Source: Chitinophaga pinensis (GTDB taxonomy: Bacteria > Bacteroidota > Bacteroidia > NS11-12g > UBA955). From it: 64,000 nucleotides of DNA. Every line of letters begins with the position of its first letter. The stretch's first letter is position 1. The notes under the pieces were generated by a model. The model was not told where the DNA came from and searched no databases. It saw only the letters and a program-made list of their open reading frames with translations. The DNA is taken from positions 1 to 64,000 of the forward strand of contig CAMDAF010000003.1 of assembly GCA_945888525.1 (NCBI GenBank), given 5' to 3'. Of this stretch, positions 51,089 through 59,756 are shown piece by piece. The translations under genes and the position numbers were made by a program.

Positions 51089-52009
51089 CTATTTTTTTCT
51101 TAACCTACCCTGCGAACGCGGATGGTACATGGCTATGGTTTCTTTTAAAAAACTCTTGTCCAAATGCGTGTATATTTCAGTGGTGGTAATGCTCTCGTGA
51201 CCTAACATTTGTTGAACCGCACGCAAGTCGGCTCCACCTTCTACCAAACAAGTGGCAAACGAATGTCTGAAGGTATGCGGACTAATGCTTTTGCGTATGC
51301 CAGCCCTTTGAGCCAATACCTTGGTCAATTTAAAAATAGATACCCGGCTTAGGGAAGATCCCAAATGGTTTAAAAACAAAGTATCGCTGTTTTTCTTTTG
51401 CATTTTCATGTGCACACGCACTTCTTCTAAATAAATACGTATGGCCTTCAAAGCGGCATCACCTATAGGCACCAAGCGCTCTTTATTGCCCTTACCTGTC
51501 ACTTTAATAAATTCGTCGTTGAAATAAATTTCAGAAATATTCAAGCCCACCAATTCGCTTACCCTTAACCCGCAACTAAACAAAGTTTCTAGAATGGCTT
51601 TGTCTCTATGCCCCATTGGCTTGCTCATATCAATGCAAGAAATCATTTCATTAATTTCTTCTAGGCTCAATACTTCGGGTAATTTGCGGGCCAACTTTGG
51701 CAGTTCTAAAAATTGGGTTGGGTCTTTTTGTAAAAGCTCCTCCATCAATAAATATTTGTAGAATGCACGCAAGCCGCTGATCATGCGCGCTTGACTGATT
51801 GCCGCCACACCAGCATGGCTTAGAGAACTTACAAAATTCAATAAATGCTCATACTCCACCTGCAAAGGTGTTATGCCAATGTTCTCGTTTTTTAAGAAAT
51901 TTTCGAAATATTTTACATCGTGCAAATACGCCGAAATGCTGTTCTTGGAAAGTGATTTTTCCAACAACAAATACTGCTTAAAGCCTTTACCGGCACTATG
52001 CCAGTCCAT
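51089..52009 (-). CDS. tyrosine recombinase XerC/XerD family
   Basis: FSCGLRVSELVGL, SPHTFRHSFATCLVEGGADLRAVQQMLGHESITTTEIYTHL (R...HxxR...H...Y). Confidence 0.92.
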   Translation of the reverse strand: MDWHSAGKGFKQYLLLEKSLSKNSISAYLHDVKYFENFLKNENIGITPLQVEYEHLLNFVSSLSHAGVAAISQARMISGLRAFYKYLLMEELLQKDPTQFLELPKLARKLPEVLSLEEINEMISCIDMSKPMGHRDKAILETLFSCGLRVSELVGLNISEIYFNDEFIKVTGKGNKERLVPIGDAALKAIRIYLEEVRVHMKMQKKNSDTLFLNHLGSSLSRVSIFKLTKVLAQRAGIRKSISPHTFRHSFATCLVEGGADLRAVQQMLGHESITTTEIYTHLDKSFLKETIAMYHPRSQGRLRKK

Positions 52010-52015
52010 AAAAAA

Positions 52016-52867
52016 TTATAAATCTATTTGTCTAACGTTTATCACCTCTTCTGTTGTGGCATCGCTCACCACACATACGATATGGCATTTGGCCAAATTG
52101 TAATCTGCAGGCACTTCAAAATCCAGTAGTTTTTCAAACGTTCTACCAGCTACCAAAGGTGCATTTAAGGCATTTCCAACCGCATTTCCAAAGGCATAGC
52201 GCAGCACATGGTTGTGGACGTAATTGTCATCGTATGCAGTTAAAGTGGTTTGCTTACTCACTATTCCAGACTCTGTAATAAACAAACTGTATTTGTGATT
52301 ATTGCTGCTGGCGGAGTTGTATTCCAATTTCATTTTAACCGTTAAGCTTCTACCACTTAAAGTTTTTTCCAATTTAATATTTACCGGGGTCGCTGAGCGC
52401 AAACGTTGGTTTACCAAATTTGGCCAGTTTGGATACGCATTGAAACGAACGGTTTGAACGCCAAATTTAGCGCGGTCAATATACCCATTTGGCAGTGCAT
52501 TTGGAATACCCAATTGGTTAATTACTTGCCCGCTATATACCGAATTTACATTTATAAATCCAGGCCACGGAGCTGTAAACGTAACATTGTAGTCGCCTGA
52601 ATATAGCGCCATCACCACCACACTGTCTTCCGATTTTTGAGCAAGGATATCCAAGGCCTTTTGAGCCGCATTAGGACAATTGTTGCAACGCACACCTGTT
52701 ATATCTTCAATTAATACCGCCTTGTGCTGCGCAGCAGGAATAACACTGGCAACATAAGTGGTATCTTTACTTACTGTTGGTTTGGTAAAATCTATATATG
52801 GTGGAATTTCTTCACAAGCGCTAAAGGCTAAGGCTAAAAAACTGCCAATAAAAACAAGACGTTTCAT
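52016..52867 (-). CDS. Omp28-related outer-membrane lipoprotein
   Basis: Lipoprotein signal MKRLVFIGSFLALAFSAC; CNNCPNAAQKAL thiol motif; VVMALYSGDY. Start at 52867, not the 53257 ORF start. Confidence 0.75.
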   Translation of the reverse strand: MKRLVFIGSFLALAFSACEEIPPYIDFTKPTVSKDTTYVASVIPAAQHKAVLIEDITGVRCNNCPNAAQKALDILAQKSEDSVVVMALYSGDYNVTFTAPWPGFINVNSVYSGQVINQLGIPNALPNGYIDRAKFGVQTVRFNAYPNWPNLVNQRLRSATPVNIKLEKTLSGRSLTVKMKLEYNSASSNNHKYSLFITESGIVSKQTTLTAYDDNYVHNHVLRYAFGNAVGNALNAPLVAGRTFEKLLDFEVPADYNLAKCHIVCVVSDATTEEVINVRQIDL

Positions 52868-52871
52868 CACA

Positions 52872-52879
52872 CAAAAATA
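52872..52879 (-). promoter_or_regulatory. Bacteroidota -7 box TATTTTTG upstream of Omp28-like gene
   Basis: Minus strand TATTTTTG-tgtg-ATG; ends 4 nt before the start codon at 52867. Confidence 0.55.
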
Positions 52880-52928
52880 ATAAATTTTGTTTAGAATTAG
52901 CGAAACAATATTAATTTTGAACCTCAAG

Positions 52929-53282
52929 ATGTCCAAAAACCCACTTCTACAGTCCTTTAAATTTGCCTTCCAAGGCCTTGCCTTCGCATGGAAAGAACGC
53001 AATTTTAAATTGCACATAGCCTCAACTCTAGCGGTACTTACTTTGGGGTTTTGTTGCCAAGTTACCAGCTTGGAATGGATTCTTTTATTGCTTTGTATTG
53101 CTGGGGTTTTAAGTCTTGAGTTGCTCAATACAGCCCTTGAGAAATTAGTCGACCTAGTTTCGCCCAGCAAACACCCTTTGGCTGGCATGGCCAAAGACCT
53201 CAGTGCTGCTGCCGTTTTGGTCTTCTCCATTGCAAGCGCCATCGTCGGCCTTATCATTTTCTACCCTTACTTTTTTAATTAA
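52929..53282 (+). CDS. diacylglycerol/undecaprenol kinase family protein
   Basis: SFKFAFQGLAFAWKERNFKLHIAS, ELLNTALEKLVDLVSPSKHPLAGMAKDLSAAAVLV. Confidence 0.9.
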   Translation: MSKNPLLQSFKFAFQGLAFAWKERNFKLHIASTLAVLTLGFCCQVTSLEWILLLLCIAGVLSLELLNTALEKLVDLVSPSKHPLAGMAKDLSAAAVLVFSIASAIVGLIIFYPYFFN

Positions 53283-53293
53283 ATAGAAGGCTG

Positions 53294-53301
53294 TATTTTT
53301 G
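53294..53301 (+). promoter_or_regulatory. Bacteroidota -7 box TATTTTTG upstream of tRNA-Leu(GAG)
   Basis: Exact TAnnTTTG, 15 nt before the mature tRNA 5' end. Confidence 0.45.
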
Positions 53302-53316
53302 CCCCTCTGTTTTCAG

Positions 53317-53400
53317 GCCCACGTGGTGAAATTGGTAGACATGCCACCTTGAGGGGGTGGTGACCGCAAGGTTGTGCAAGTTCGAATCTTGTCGTGGGCA
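53317..53400 (+). tRNA. tRNA-Leu (anticodon GAG)
   Basis: Acceptor stem GCCCACG/CGTGGGC, anticodon stem CCACC-TTGAGGG-GGTGG, long variable arm, T-arm GTTCGAATC. Confidence 0.93.
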
Positions 53401-53401
53401 C

Positions 53402-53641
53402 TTTAGTTAGGGTATAGGGGTTAGCGTATAGGGTATAGATTATAATGAGTAAGCTTGAACTTTACGTTTTTAGGAAATTGAATGCATTAAATTAATCTTC
53501 AGTTCAATACTTATAGTTTTTTGTGTAAATATTAATCAAGTTATCTTATTAATAACTAAATCAACGAAGCGTCTTCAACGACTAAACCCTAGCCCCTACT
53601 CTGCTCACCGGAGTGAAACGAAGGTGAGTCCCCTAGACCCT
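53402..53641. repeat. intergenic repeat element, copy B, with TAGGG-type inverted ends
   Basis: GCGTATAGGGTATAG-N7-TGAGTAAGCTTGAACTTT (53424-53463) and ACTAAACCCTAGCCCCTA (53581-53598) ... CCCCTAGACCCT; same left-end layout as copy A. Confidence 0.75.
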
Positions 53642-55145
53642 GTCCTCTTAAAATTTCCTCCAAAATCTCCCTATTATTGCTCAACCTTGGCACCTTGTTT
53701 TGACCACCCAATTTGCCTTTAAACTTCAACCAATTGTAAAAAGTATTGCTTGGCATTGATTGAATTCGTGGCATTTTTAAGGCAATATCTTTGTGGCGCT
53801 TGGCCTCATAGTCGCTGTTAATTTCTTTTAATTTGCTGTCTAAGGCCGAGGCAAAATCATGTAAATTATTAGGTTCGGTTTCAAATTCTATCAACCACTC
53901 ATGACCGGCATGGTCTTCCTTATCTAAATATATAGGCCCAGCTGTATACTCGCGTACCTTGCTGTCTGTTACCTGACAAGCATGTGCTATGGCCTTTTCT
54001 GCGTTTTCTATCACCACCTCTTCGCCAAAGGCATTAATGAACAATTTGGTGCGGCCAGTGATGTGAAATTTATATGGATTAACCTTTGCGAATGTAATGG
54101 TATCGCCCAATTGGTAGCGCCACAATCCACTGTTGTTGCTTATTACAACGGCATAATTAACCCCTGCTTCAACCTCCCCCAATAAATAAGTTTCGGGATG
54201 CTCTTGGGTCAAATCACTTGCCTTTATAAATTCATAAAAAATGCCATAATCTGGCATCAATTGCATAGCCGTATCGTTTAGGTCGCTTTGTATTCCAAAA
54301 AATCCCTCGCTGGCATTGTAGGTCTCCAAATACTTCATATTCGAATTGGAAATCATGCGCTTAAATAAGTCTCTATAGGGGGTAAAACTGACCCCTCCAT
54401 GAATGTACAATTGCAAGTTAGGCCAAACATCCGAAATATTATTGGTGCCTTTCATGGCCATAAGTTTTTCCATTAATACAATGGTCCAAGTAGGCACACC
54501 AGAAATACTGGTTACATTTTCTTGAACCACTTGTGTGGCCATTTTTTCAAGCTTCAATTCCCAATCGTCCATCAAAGCTATCGATTTATCGGGGGTCTTT
54601 AGCAAGTTGGCCCAAGTGGGCATATTGTTCATTAAGACCGCACTTAGATCGCCGTAAAATGAATTTTCATTAAAGGAATTGATTTTGTGTGATCCTCCAA
54701 TAAGCAAACTCTTGCCATCAAACACCTCGGTATCTGGGGCATTCATACAGTAGTATGTCAAAACATCTTTACCGCCTTGAAAATGGCATTCCTCCAGGGT
54801 TTCGTAACTAACGGGAATAAACTTGCTTTTGTCGTTGGTGGTTCCGCTGCTTTTGGCAAACCAAACAATTTCACCTGGCCATAAAACATTGGCCGCACCT
54901 TCCATTACACGCTCTATAAAAGGCTTAAGTGTTTCGTAGTCTTGTAAAGGAAAACGGTTCTTAAAATCTTGGTAATTATCTATAGATTTAAAATCGTAGG
55001 TTTTACCCCACTCAGTGTCCTTGGCATCATTCACCAAGCGTTTTAAAACATCCAATTGCACTTCGGCAGCGTTTTTTACGGCAGCATCTAAAAACGCTAC
55101 GCGCTTCCTAAAATACCATCCCATCATTGTGCTCAAAACCGCCAT
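53589..55145 (-). CDS. GH3 (auxin-responsive promoter-like) family protein
   Basis: IVWFAKSSGTTNDKSKFIPVSYE, YNASEGFFGIQSD, LWRYQLGDTITF, HITGRTKLFINAFGEEVVIENAEKA. The last about 20 codons derive from a repeat element. Confidence 0.9.
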   Translation of the reverse strand: MAVLSTMMGWYFRKRVAFLDAAVKNAAEVQLDVLKRLVNDAKDTEWGKTYDFKSIDNYQDFKNRFPLQDYETLKPFIERVMEGAANVLWPGEIVWFAKSSGTTNDKSKFIPVSYETLEECHFQGGKDVLTYYCMNAPDTEVFDGKSLLIGGSHKINSFNENSFYGDLSAVLMNNMPTWANLLKTPDKSIALMDDWELKLEKMATQVVQENVTSISGVPTWTIVLMEKLMAMKGTNNISDVWPNLQLYIHGGVSFTPYRDLFKRMISNSNMKYLETYNASEGFFGIQSDLNDTAMQLMPDYGIFYEFIKASDLTQEHPETYLLGEVEAGVNYAVVISNNSGLWRYQLGDTITFAKVNPYKFHITGRTKLFINAFGEEVVIENAEKAIAHACQVTDSKVREYTAGPIYLDKEDHAGHEWLIEFETEPNNLHDFASALDSKLKEINSDYEAKRHKDIALKMPRIQSMPSNTFYNWLKFKGKLGGQNKVPRLSNNREILEEILRGQGLGDSPSFHSGEQSRG

Positions 55146-55177
55146 AGCTTCTGTGTTTTAACGTTTAGAATTCTCAG

Positions 55178-55185
55178 CAAAAATA
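55178..55185 (-). promoter_or_regulatory. Bacteroidota -7 box TATTTTTG upstream of the GH3-family gene
   Basis: Exact TAnnTTTG on the minus strand, about 32 nt upstream of ATG 55145. Confidence 0.5.
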
Positions 55186-55371
55186 TAAATAAAATTTCAA
55201 CTTTTTTGCCCTTATTCAAGATAAGTTTTCAATCTTCTTATCTGCTTTTTTTGCTTTTGTAAAACTTTTCTAAGCAGCATTTGAGCAGAAGCCATCGCTT
55301 ATCGATAAGGCTTTGAAAACGAAAGCATTAAAAATAATTTGTTTTATTCAATTCCTTTTGATACCTTTGCA

Positions 55372-55379
55372 GCCCTGAA
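55372..55379 (+). promoter_or_regulatory. Bacteroidota -7 box TACCTTTG upstream of tRNA-Leu(TAG)
   Basis: Exact TAnnTTTG, 29 nt before the mature tRNA 5' end. Confidence 0.5.
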
Positions 55380-55408
55380 TTTAAAGGGGTTTAGTCGCTT
55401 TAAATAAT

Positions 55409-55490
55409 GCGGATGTGGCGTAATTGGTAGCCGTGCCAGACTTAGGATCTGGTGCCGAAAGGCGTGGGGGTTCGAGTCCCTTCATCCGCA
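55409..55490 (+). tRNA. tRNA-Leu (anticodon TAG)
   Basis: Acceptor stem GCGGATG/CATCCGC, anticodon stem CCAGA-CTTAGGA-TCTGG, variable arm, T-arm GTTCGAGTC. Confidence 0.93.
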
Positions 55491-55596
55491 CTTATTTTGG
55501 TTGAACAGTTTCATTAACTGCTTTAACTGTTCCCTAAAGACAATTGAGCCTTTTTAGGTTCTTAAGTACCCATAATTATATAAACACTTCATTTGG

Positions 55597-56976
55597 ATGG
55601 AATTAAATTTCAATAAAATCGACAATCTAAACGCTACCTTAGTTGTAACTTTAGAACAAGCGGATTACGCACCCTCAGTAGAAAAAGAACTTAAAAAACA
55701 GCAAAAACAAGCCGTTATAAAAGGTTTCAGACCAGGCGCTGCGCCTATGGGCATGATTAAAAGCATGTATGCTAAAAGTATTTTAGCCGAGGAAATTAAC
55801 CGTTTGGCAAGCAATGGTCTTTATGATTATTTGAAAGAACAAAGCATCGACATCATCGCCCAACCACTTCCTAGCGAAACAATAAAATCAGATATAGACA
55901 TCGAAAAAGGTGAAACTTTTATTTTTGCTTTCGATTTAGGTCTAGCCCCAATATTCGATTTCAACATTAGCAAAAAAGACACTTTAGATAAATATGTTAT
56001 TTCTGTTGACGAGTCTGAAGTAGATAAAGAAGTTGAAAATTTAGGCAAACGCTATGGCAAATTAGAAACCGTTGAAGTTTCTGAAGAGAAAGATGTCATC
56101 TACGCAACTGCAACTGAATTAAACGAAAGCAATACGTCTTTCGAAGGTGGTGTTAACGATAAAGAAATTTCTTTCACTGCAGATTTAATTACGGATGAAG
56201 CTGTTAAAAAACAATTGACCGGTGTTCAAGCTGGTACTGTTTTGAATGTAAACATTTACAGTTTATTCAACGAAAACCATACAGTAATTGCTAGCACTTT
56301 AGGCATCGCAAAAGAAGCGGCTGCAGATTTGAATCCAACGTTCAAAATCAGCATCACTGAAATTAAAAGACAAATCCCTGCAGAATTAAACCAAGAGCTG
56401 TTCGATCAAGTAATGGGCGAAGGTGTCGTTACAGAAATCGAAGCGTTCAGAGCAAAAATCAAAGAAAACCTAGAAGCTTACTATAAAAACGAAAGCGACC
56501 AACAAGTAGAGCATATGATATCTCACCTTTTAGAGGAGAAACACGAAGTGCCGCTTCCTAACGAATTCTTGAAAAGATGGTTGTTAAATACCAAAGAAGA
56601 GCAATATTCTGCTGAGAATATCGACGAGCGCTACGAAAACGAATCGAAAGTTTTGAAAGAAATTTTAATCCGTGAAAAAGCAGCTACGCAATATGAATTA
56701 AAAGTTGAACAACAAGACATTGAAGATGCTTCTTTAGGTTACACCCTGTCTTTGTTCCGCAACTATGGCATGCAAAATCCTGATTTCGAATTTGTGAAAA
56801 AATTCAGTGATGACAGTTTGAAAAAACGGGATTACATTGAACAAATGAACGATATCGCCATCAGACGTAAAGTGTACAACCAGGTTAAAGAAATTATTTC
56901 TTACAACGAAAAACCTGTGAGCATTGAGGAATTCTATAAACTTATAGAAACCCACAACCACCAGCACCAGCACTAA
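55597..56976 (+). CDS. tig: trigger factor
   Basis: KQAVIKGFRPGAAPMGMIKSMYAKSILAEEIN; immediately upstream of clpP-clpX. Confidence 0.92.
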   Translation: MELNFNKIDNLNATLVVTLEQADYAPSVEKELKKQQKQAVIKGFRPGAAPMGMIKSMYAKSILAEEINRLASNGLYDYLKEQSIDIIAQPLPSETIKSDIDIEKGETFIFAFDLGLAPIFDFNISKKDTLDKYVISVDESEVDKEVENLGKRYGKLETVEVSEEKDVIYATATELNESNTSFEGGVNDKEISFTADLITDEAVKKQLTGVQAGTVLNVNIYSLFNENHTVIASTLGIAKEAAADLNPTFKISITEIKRQIPAELNQELFDQVMGEGVVTEIEAFRAKIKENLEAYYKNESDQQVEHMISHLLEEKHEVPLPNEFLKRWLLNTKEEQYSAENIDERYENESKVLKEILIREKAATQYELKVEQQDIEDASLGYTLSLFRNYGMQNPDFEFVKKFSDDSLKKRDYIEQMNDIAIRRKVYNQVKEIISYNEKPVSIEEFYKLIETHNHQHQH

Positions 56977-57053
56977 GTAAAGGCATTTTGCTTGTAACAA
57001 ACTATTATTTGAACCGTTTGTTATACTAGACGAGCTTGTTTAAAATAATATCG

Positions 57054-57083
57054 AAAAGGCCAAAACTAAATTTGCGCCTTTTT
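57054..57083 (+). terminator. possible intrinsic terminator between tig and clpP
   Basis: AAAAGGC-N14-GCCTTTTTG. Confidence 0.4.
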
Positions 57084-57129
57084 GTCATTAAAGCTAAATT
57101 TGTACTATTATTGTTTATCATCAAATACC

Positions 57130-57825
57130 ATGAACCAAGGAAACGAATTTAAAAAATATGCTACCAAACATTTAGGATTAAATAGTTTGATGGTAGACCG
57201 CTACATCAACAGCACCACGCCTTCTGGAATTACCAATCTTACCCCAAACATCATTGAAGAGCGTCCATTAAACATCGCTGCTATGGACATTTTCTCACGA
57301 TTGATGATGGACAGAATCATTTTCTTAGGTGTGCCAATTAACGATGAGGTTGCCAATATTGTTATGGGTCAACTTCTATTTTTAGAAAGCTCTAATCCAA
57401 ACAGAGACATCCAAATATACATCAACAGCCCCGGTGGAAGCGTTTATGCAGGCTTAGGCATATACGACACCATGCAGTTTATCCCAAGCGATGTAAGCAC
57501 CATTTGCACCGGTATGGCTGCAAGTATGGCTGCAGTATTAATGTGCGCTGGAGAGAAAGGCAAACGCACCGCTTTAAAACACAGCCGTGTAATGATACAC
57601 CAACCGCTGGGTGGTGTGCAAGGTCAAGCAACCGAAATTGAAATTACCTACAAAGAAATTTCAAAACTAAAAAAAGAACTATACGATATCATTTCTATAC
57701 ACTCTGGACAACCTTTCGAAAAAGTTGAACACGACAGCGATAGAGACTTTTGGATGACCTCTGAAGAAGCTAAAGCCTATGGCATGGTTGATGAAGTGTT
57801 AACCAGAAGCAATGACAAAAAATAA
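57130..57825 (+). CDS. clpP: ATP-dependent Clp protease proteolytic subunit
   Basis: INSPGGSVYAGLGIYDTMQF, CTGMAASMAAVLM, HSRVMIHQPLGG. Start set to MNQGNEF (57130). Confidence 0.96.
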   Translation: MNQGNEFKKYATKHLGLNSLMVDRYINSTTPSGITNLTPNIIEERPLNIAAMDIFSRLMMDRIIFLGVPINDEVANIVMGQLLFLESSNPNRDIQIYINSPGGSVYAGLGIYDTMQFIPSDVSTICTGMAASMAAVLMCAGEKGKRTALKHSRVMIHQPLGGVQGQATEIEITYKEISKLKKELYDIISIHSGQPFEKVEHDSDRDFWMTSEEAKAYGMVDEVLTRSNDKK

Positions 57826-59060
57826 TGGCAAGTAAAAAAACAGGCTCATTCTGCTCCTTTTGTGGCAAACCAAAAGATGAAGCTACTATGCTGATTTCTG
57901 GCATAGAGGCTAATATCTGCGATGCATGTGTAGAACAAGCATCTAAAATTGTTGAGGTTGAATTTGGAAATACCGCTAAAAGCAAAAAACAGTCTGGGGA
58001 TTTACGCCTTAATTTGCTTAAACCACAAGAAATCAAAAAGCACCTGGATGAATATGTCATTGGACAAGACCAAGCTAAAAAAGTTTTAGCTGTTTCGATA
58101 TATAACCACTATAAGCGCATCCTAAATGCAGGTGATAAAGATGAGGTTGAGATCGAAAAATCAAACGTGCTATTAGTTGGTGAAACCGGAACCGGTAAAA
58201 CCCTTTTAGTGCGCACCCTTGCGAAAATTTTAAAAGTGCCTTTTTGCATTGCAGATGCCACTGTTCTAACAGAAGCGGGTTATGTTGGCGAAGACGTTGA
58301 AAGCGTTATATCGCGCTTATACCAAGCAAGCGACTACGACGCAGATGCTACCCAAAAAGGCATTGTGTACATAGATGAAATTGACAAAATTGCCCGCAAA
58401 GGCGACAACCCTTCCATCAGCCGTGATGTTAGTGGTGAAGGTGTTCAACAAGGTTTGCTAAAACTACTTGAAGGTACAATCGCTAACATCGCACCAGAAG
58501 GTGGCAGAAAACACCCTGATCAAAAGTTTGTCAAAATTGATACCCGCAATATTTTATTCATATGCGGAGGTGCTTTCAATGGCATAGAAAAACTAATTGC
58601 GAAACGACTCAATAATTCCTCTATCGGATTTAACTCCACCAAAAAAGACCGCATTAAAGATTCAGATTTAATTGAGCAGATAGCCCCCTCAGATTTGAAG
58701 TCATTCGGACTTATACCAGAAATTATTGGTAGAATGCCAATGATTACATATTTGCAACCATTGGACCGCGAAGCACTTCAAAATATTTTGGTTAAACCTA
58801 AAAATGCCCTGCTTAAACAATACGTCAAACTGATGGATTTGGAAGGCATTAAATTAAGTTTTGACAAAAAAGCCATAGACCTAATTGTCAGCAAAGCTGT
58901 TGAATTTAAGCTTGGTGCACGCGGACTTAGAACCATTTGCGAAAAGCTAATGCTCGATGTCATGTACGATGCGCCTTCTATGAAGGAAAAAGAAATTACC
59001 ATTACTTCCGATATGGTGGTGAGCAAATTGGCCGATTTGGACGCCACTAAAGCTGCCTAA
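57825..59060 (+). CDS. clpX: ATP-dependent Clp protease ATP-binding subunit ClpX
   Basis: Zinc finger [47 protein letters not shown]. Confidence 0.97.
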   Translation: MASKKTGSFCSFCGKPKDEATMLISGIEANICDACVEQASKIVEVEFGNTAKSKKQSGDLRLNLLKPQEIKKHLDEYVIGQDQAKKVLAVSIYNHYKRILNAGDKDEVEIEKSNVLLVGETGTGKTLLVRTLAKILKVPFCIADATVLTEAGYVGEDVESVISRLYQASDYDADATQKGIVYIDEIDKIARKGDNPSISRDVSGEGVQQGLLKLLEGTIANIAPEGGRKHPDQKFVKIDTRNILFICGGAFNGIEKLIAKRLNNSSIGFNSTKKDRIKDSDLIEQIAPSDLKSFGLIPEIIGRMPMITYLQPLDREALQNILVKPKNALLKQYVKLMDLEGIKLSFDKKAIDLIVSKAVEFKLGARGLRTICEKLMLDVMYDAPSMKEKEITITSDMVVSKLADLDATKAA

Positions 59061-59063
59061 ACC

Positions 59064-59687
59064 ATGGACGCCCTAAAAGCTGCATTTCCAAATTTTGAAG
59101 CAGGTTTAGTTGAAGGCATTGAAACACATGCTGTACACAAACATTTAAAAGCCGGCGAAATCATTATACGCACGGGGCAATACATTCAAAGCACCTTGCT
59201 GGTTTTAAGTGGAAAAATTAAAATATTCCGCGAAGACCAAGAGGGCAATGAATTTTTAATGTATTACCTCTTGCCAGGTCAAGCCTGTGCTGTTTCTATG
59301 ATATGCGCCACCAAAATGGAAACCAGCCAAATAATGGCTAAGGTGCTTGAAGATGCAGAAGTCCTTATGATTCCCCTTCAACAAATGGAATCATGGATGG
59401 CCAATTACAAATCGTGGTATGAATTTGTAATCAATACCTACCGAAACCGTTTTGACGAACTCCTAACAGTATTAGACCAAGTTGCCTTTAGAGGAATGGA
59501 CGAGCGCTTAGAATTTTACCTTAAGCGCCAAGCTGAAAACCTAGGTCAAAAAAACATCAACATCTCCCACCAAGAAGTGGCCAACGAGCTTAATTCTAGC
59601 CGCGAGGTTATTTCGCGTCTACTTAAAAAAATGGAACAAAGGGGCTTGGTCAAATTGCACCGCAACCACATTGAGTTGTTGAATTAA
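59064..59687 (+). CDS. Crp/Fnr family transcriptional regulator
   Basis: Cyclic-nucleotide-binding-like N-terminus and HTH ISHQEVANELNSSREVISRLLKKMEQRGLVKLHRNHIEL. Confidence 0.92.
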   Translation: MDALKAAFPNFEAGLVEGIETHAVHKHLKAGEIIIRTGQYIQSTLLVLSGKIKIFREDQEGNEFLMYYLLPGQACAVSMICATKMETSQIMAKVLEDAEVLMIPLQQMESWMANYKSWYEFVINTYRNRFDELLTVLDQVAFRGMDERLEFYLKRQAENLGQKNINISHQEVANELNSSREVISRLLKKMEQRGLVKLHRNHIELLN

Positions 59688-59756
59688 TAGGCCCTGAAAA
59701 TTGCTAAAATTTTGTGCAAATGAACTCTACAAATTGTAGTAATTTGCCCTTCGGTT

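Noticed and set aside
51089-52009. Tyrosine recombinase as a mobile-element integrase
   Set aside because: Size and sequence fit chromosomal XerC/XerD, with no cargo genes or att-like direct repeats around it.
52868-53257. N-terminal 130 aa extension of the Omp28-like ORF
   Set aside because: It is antisense to the diacylglycerol kinase gene. The natural start is MKRLVFIG with a lipoprotein signal at 52867.
55298-55309. 12-bp perfect palindrome CTTATCGATAAG upstream of tRNA-Leu(TAG)
   Set aside because: A single short palindrome in AT-rich intergenic DNA; no second copy or promoter context to support a function.
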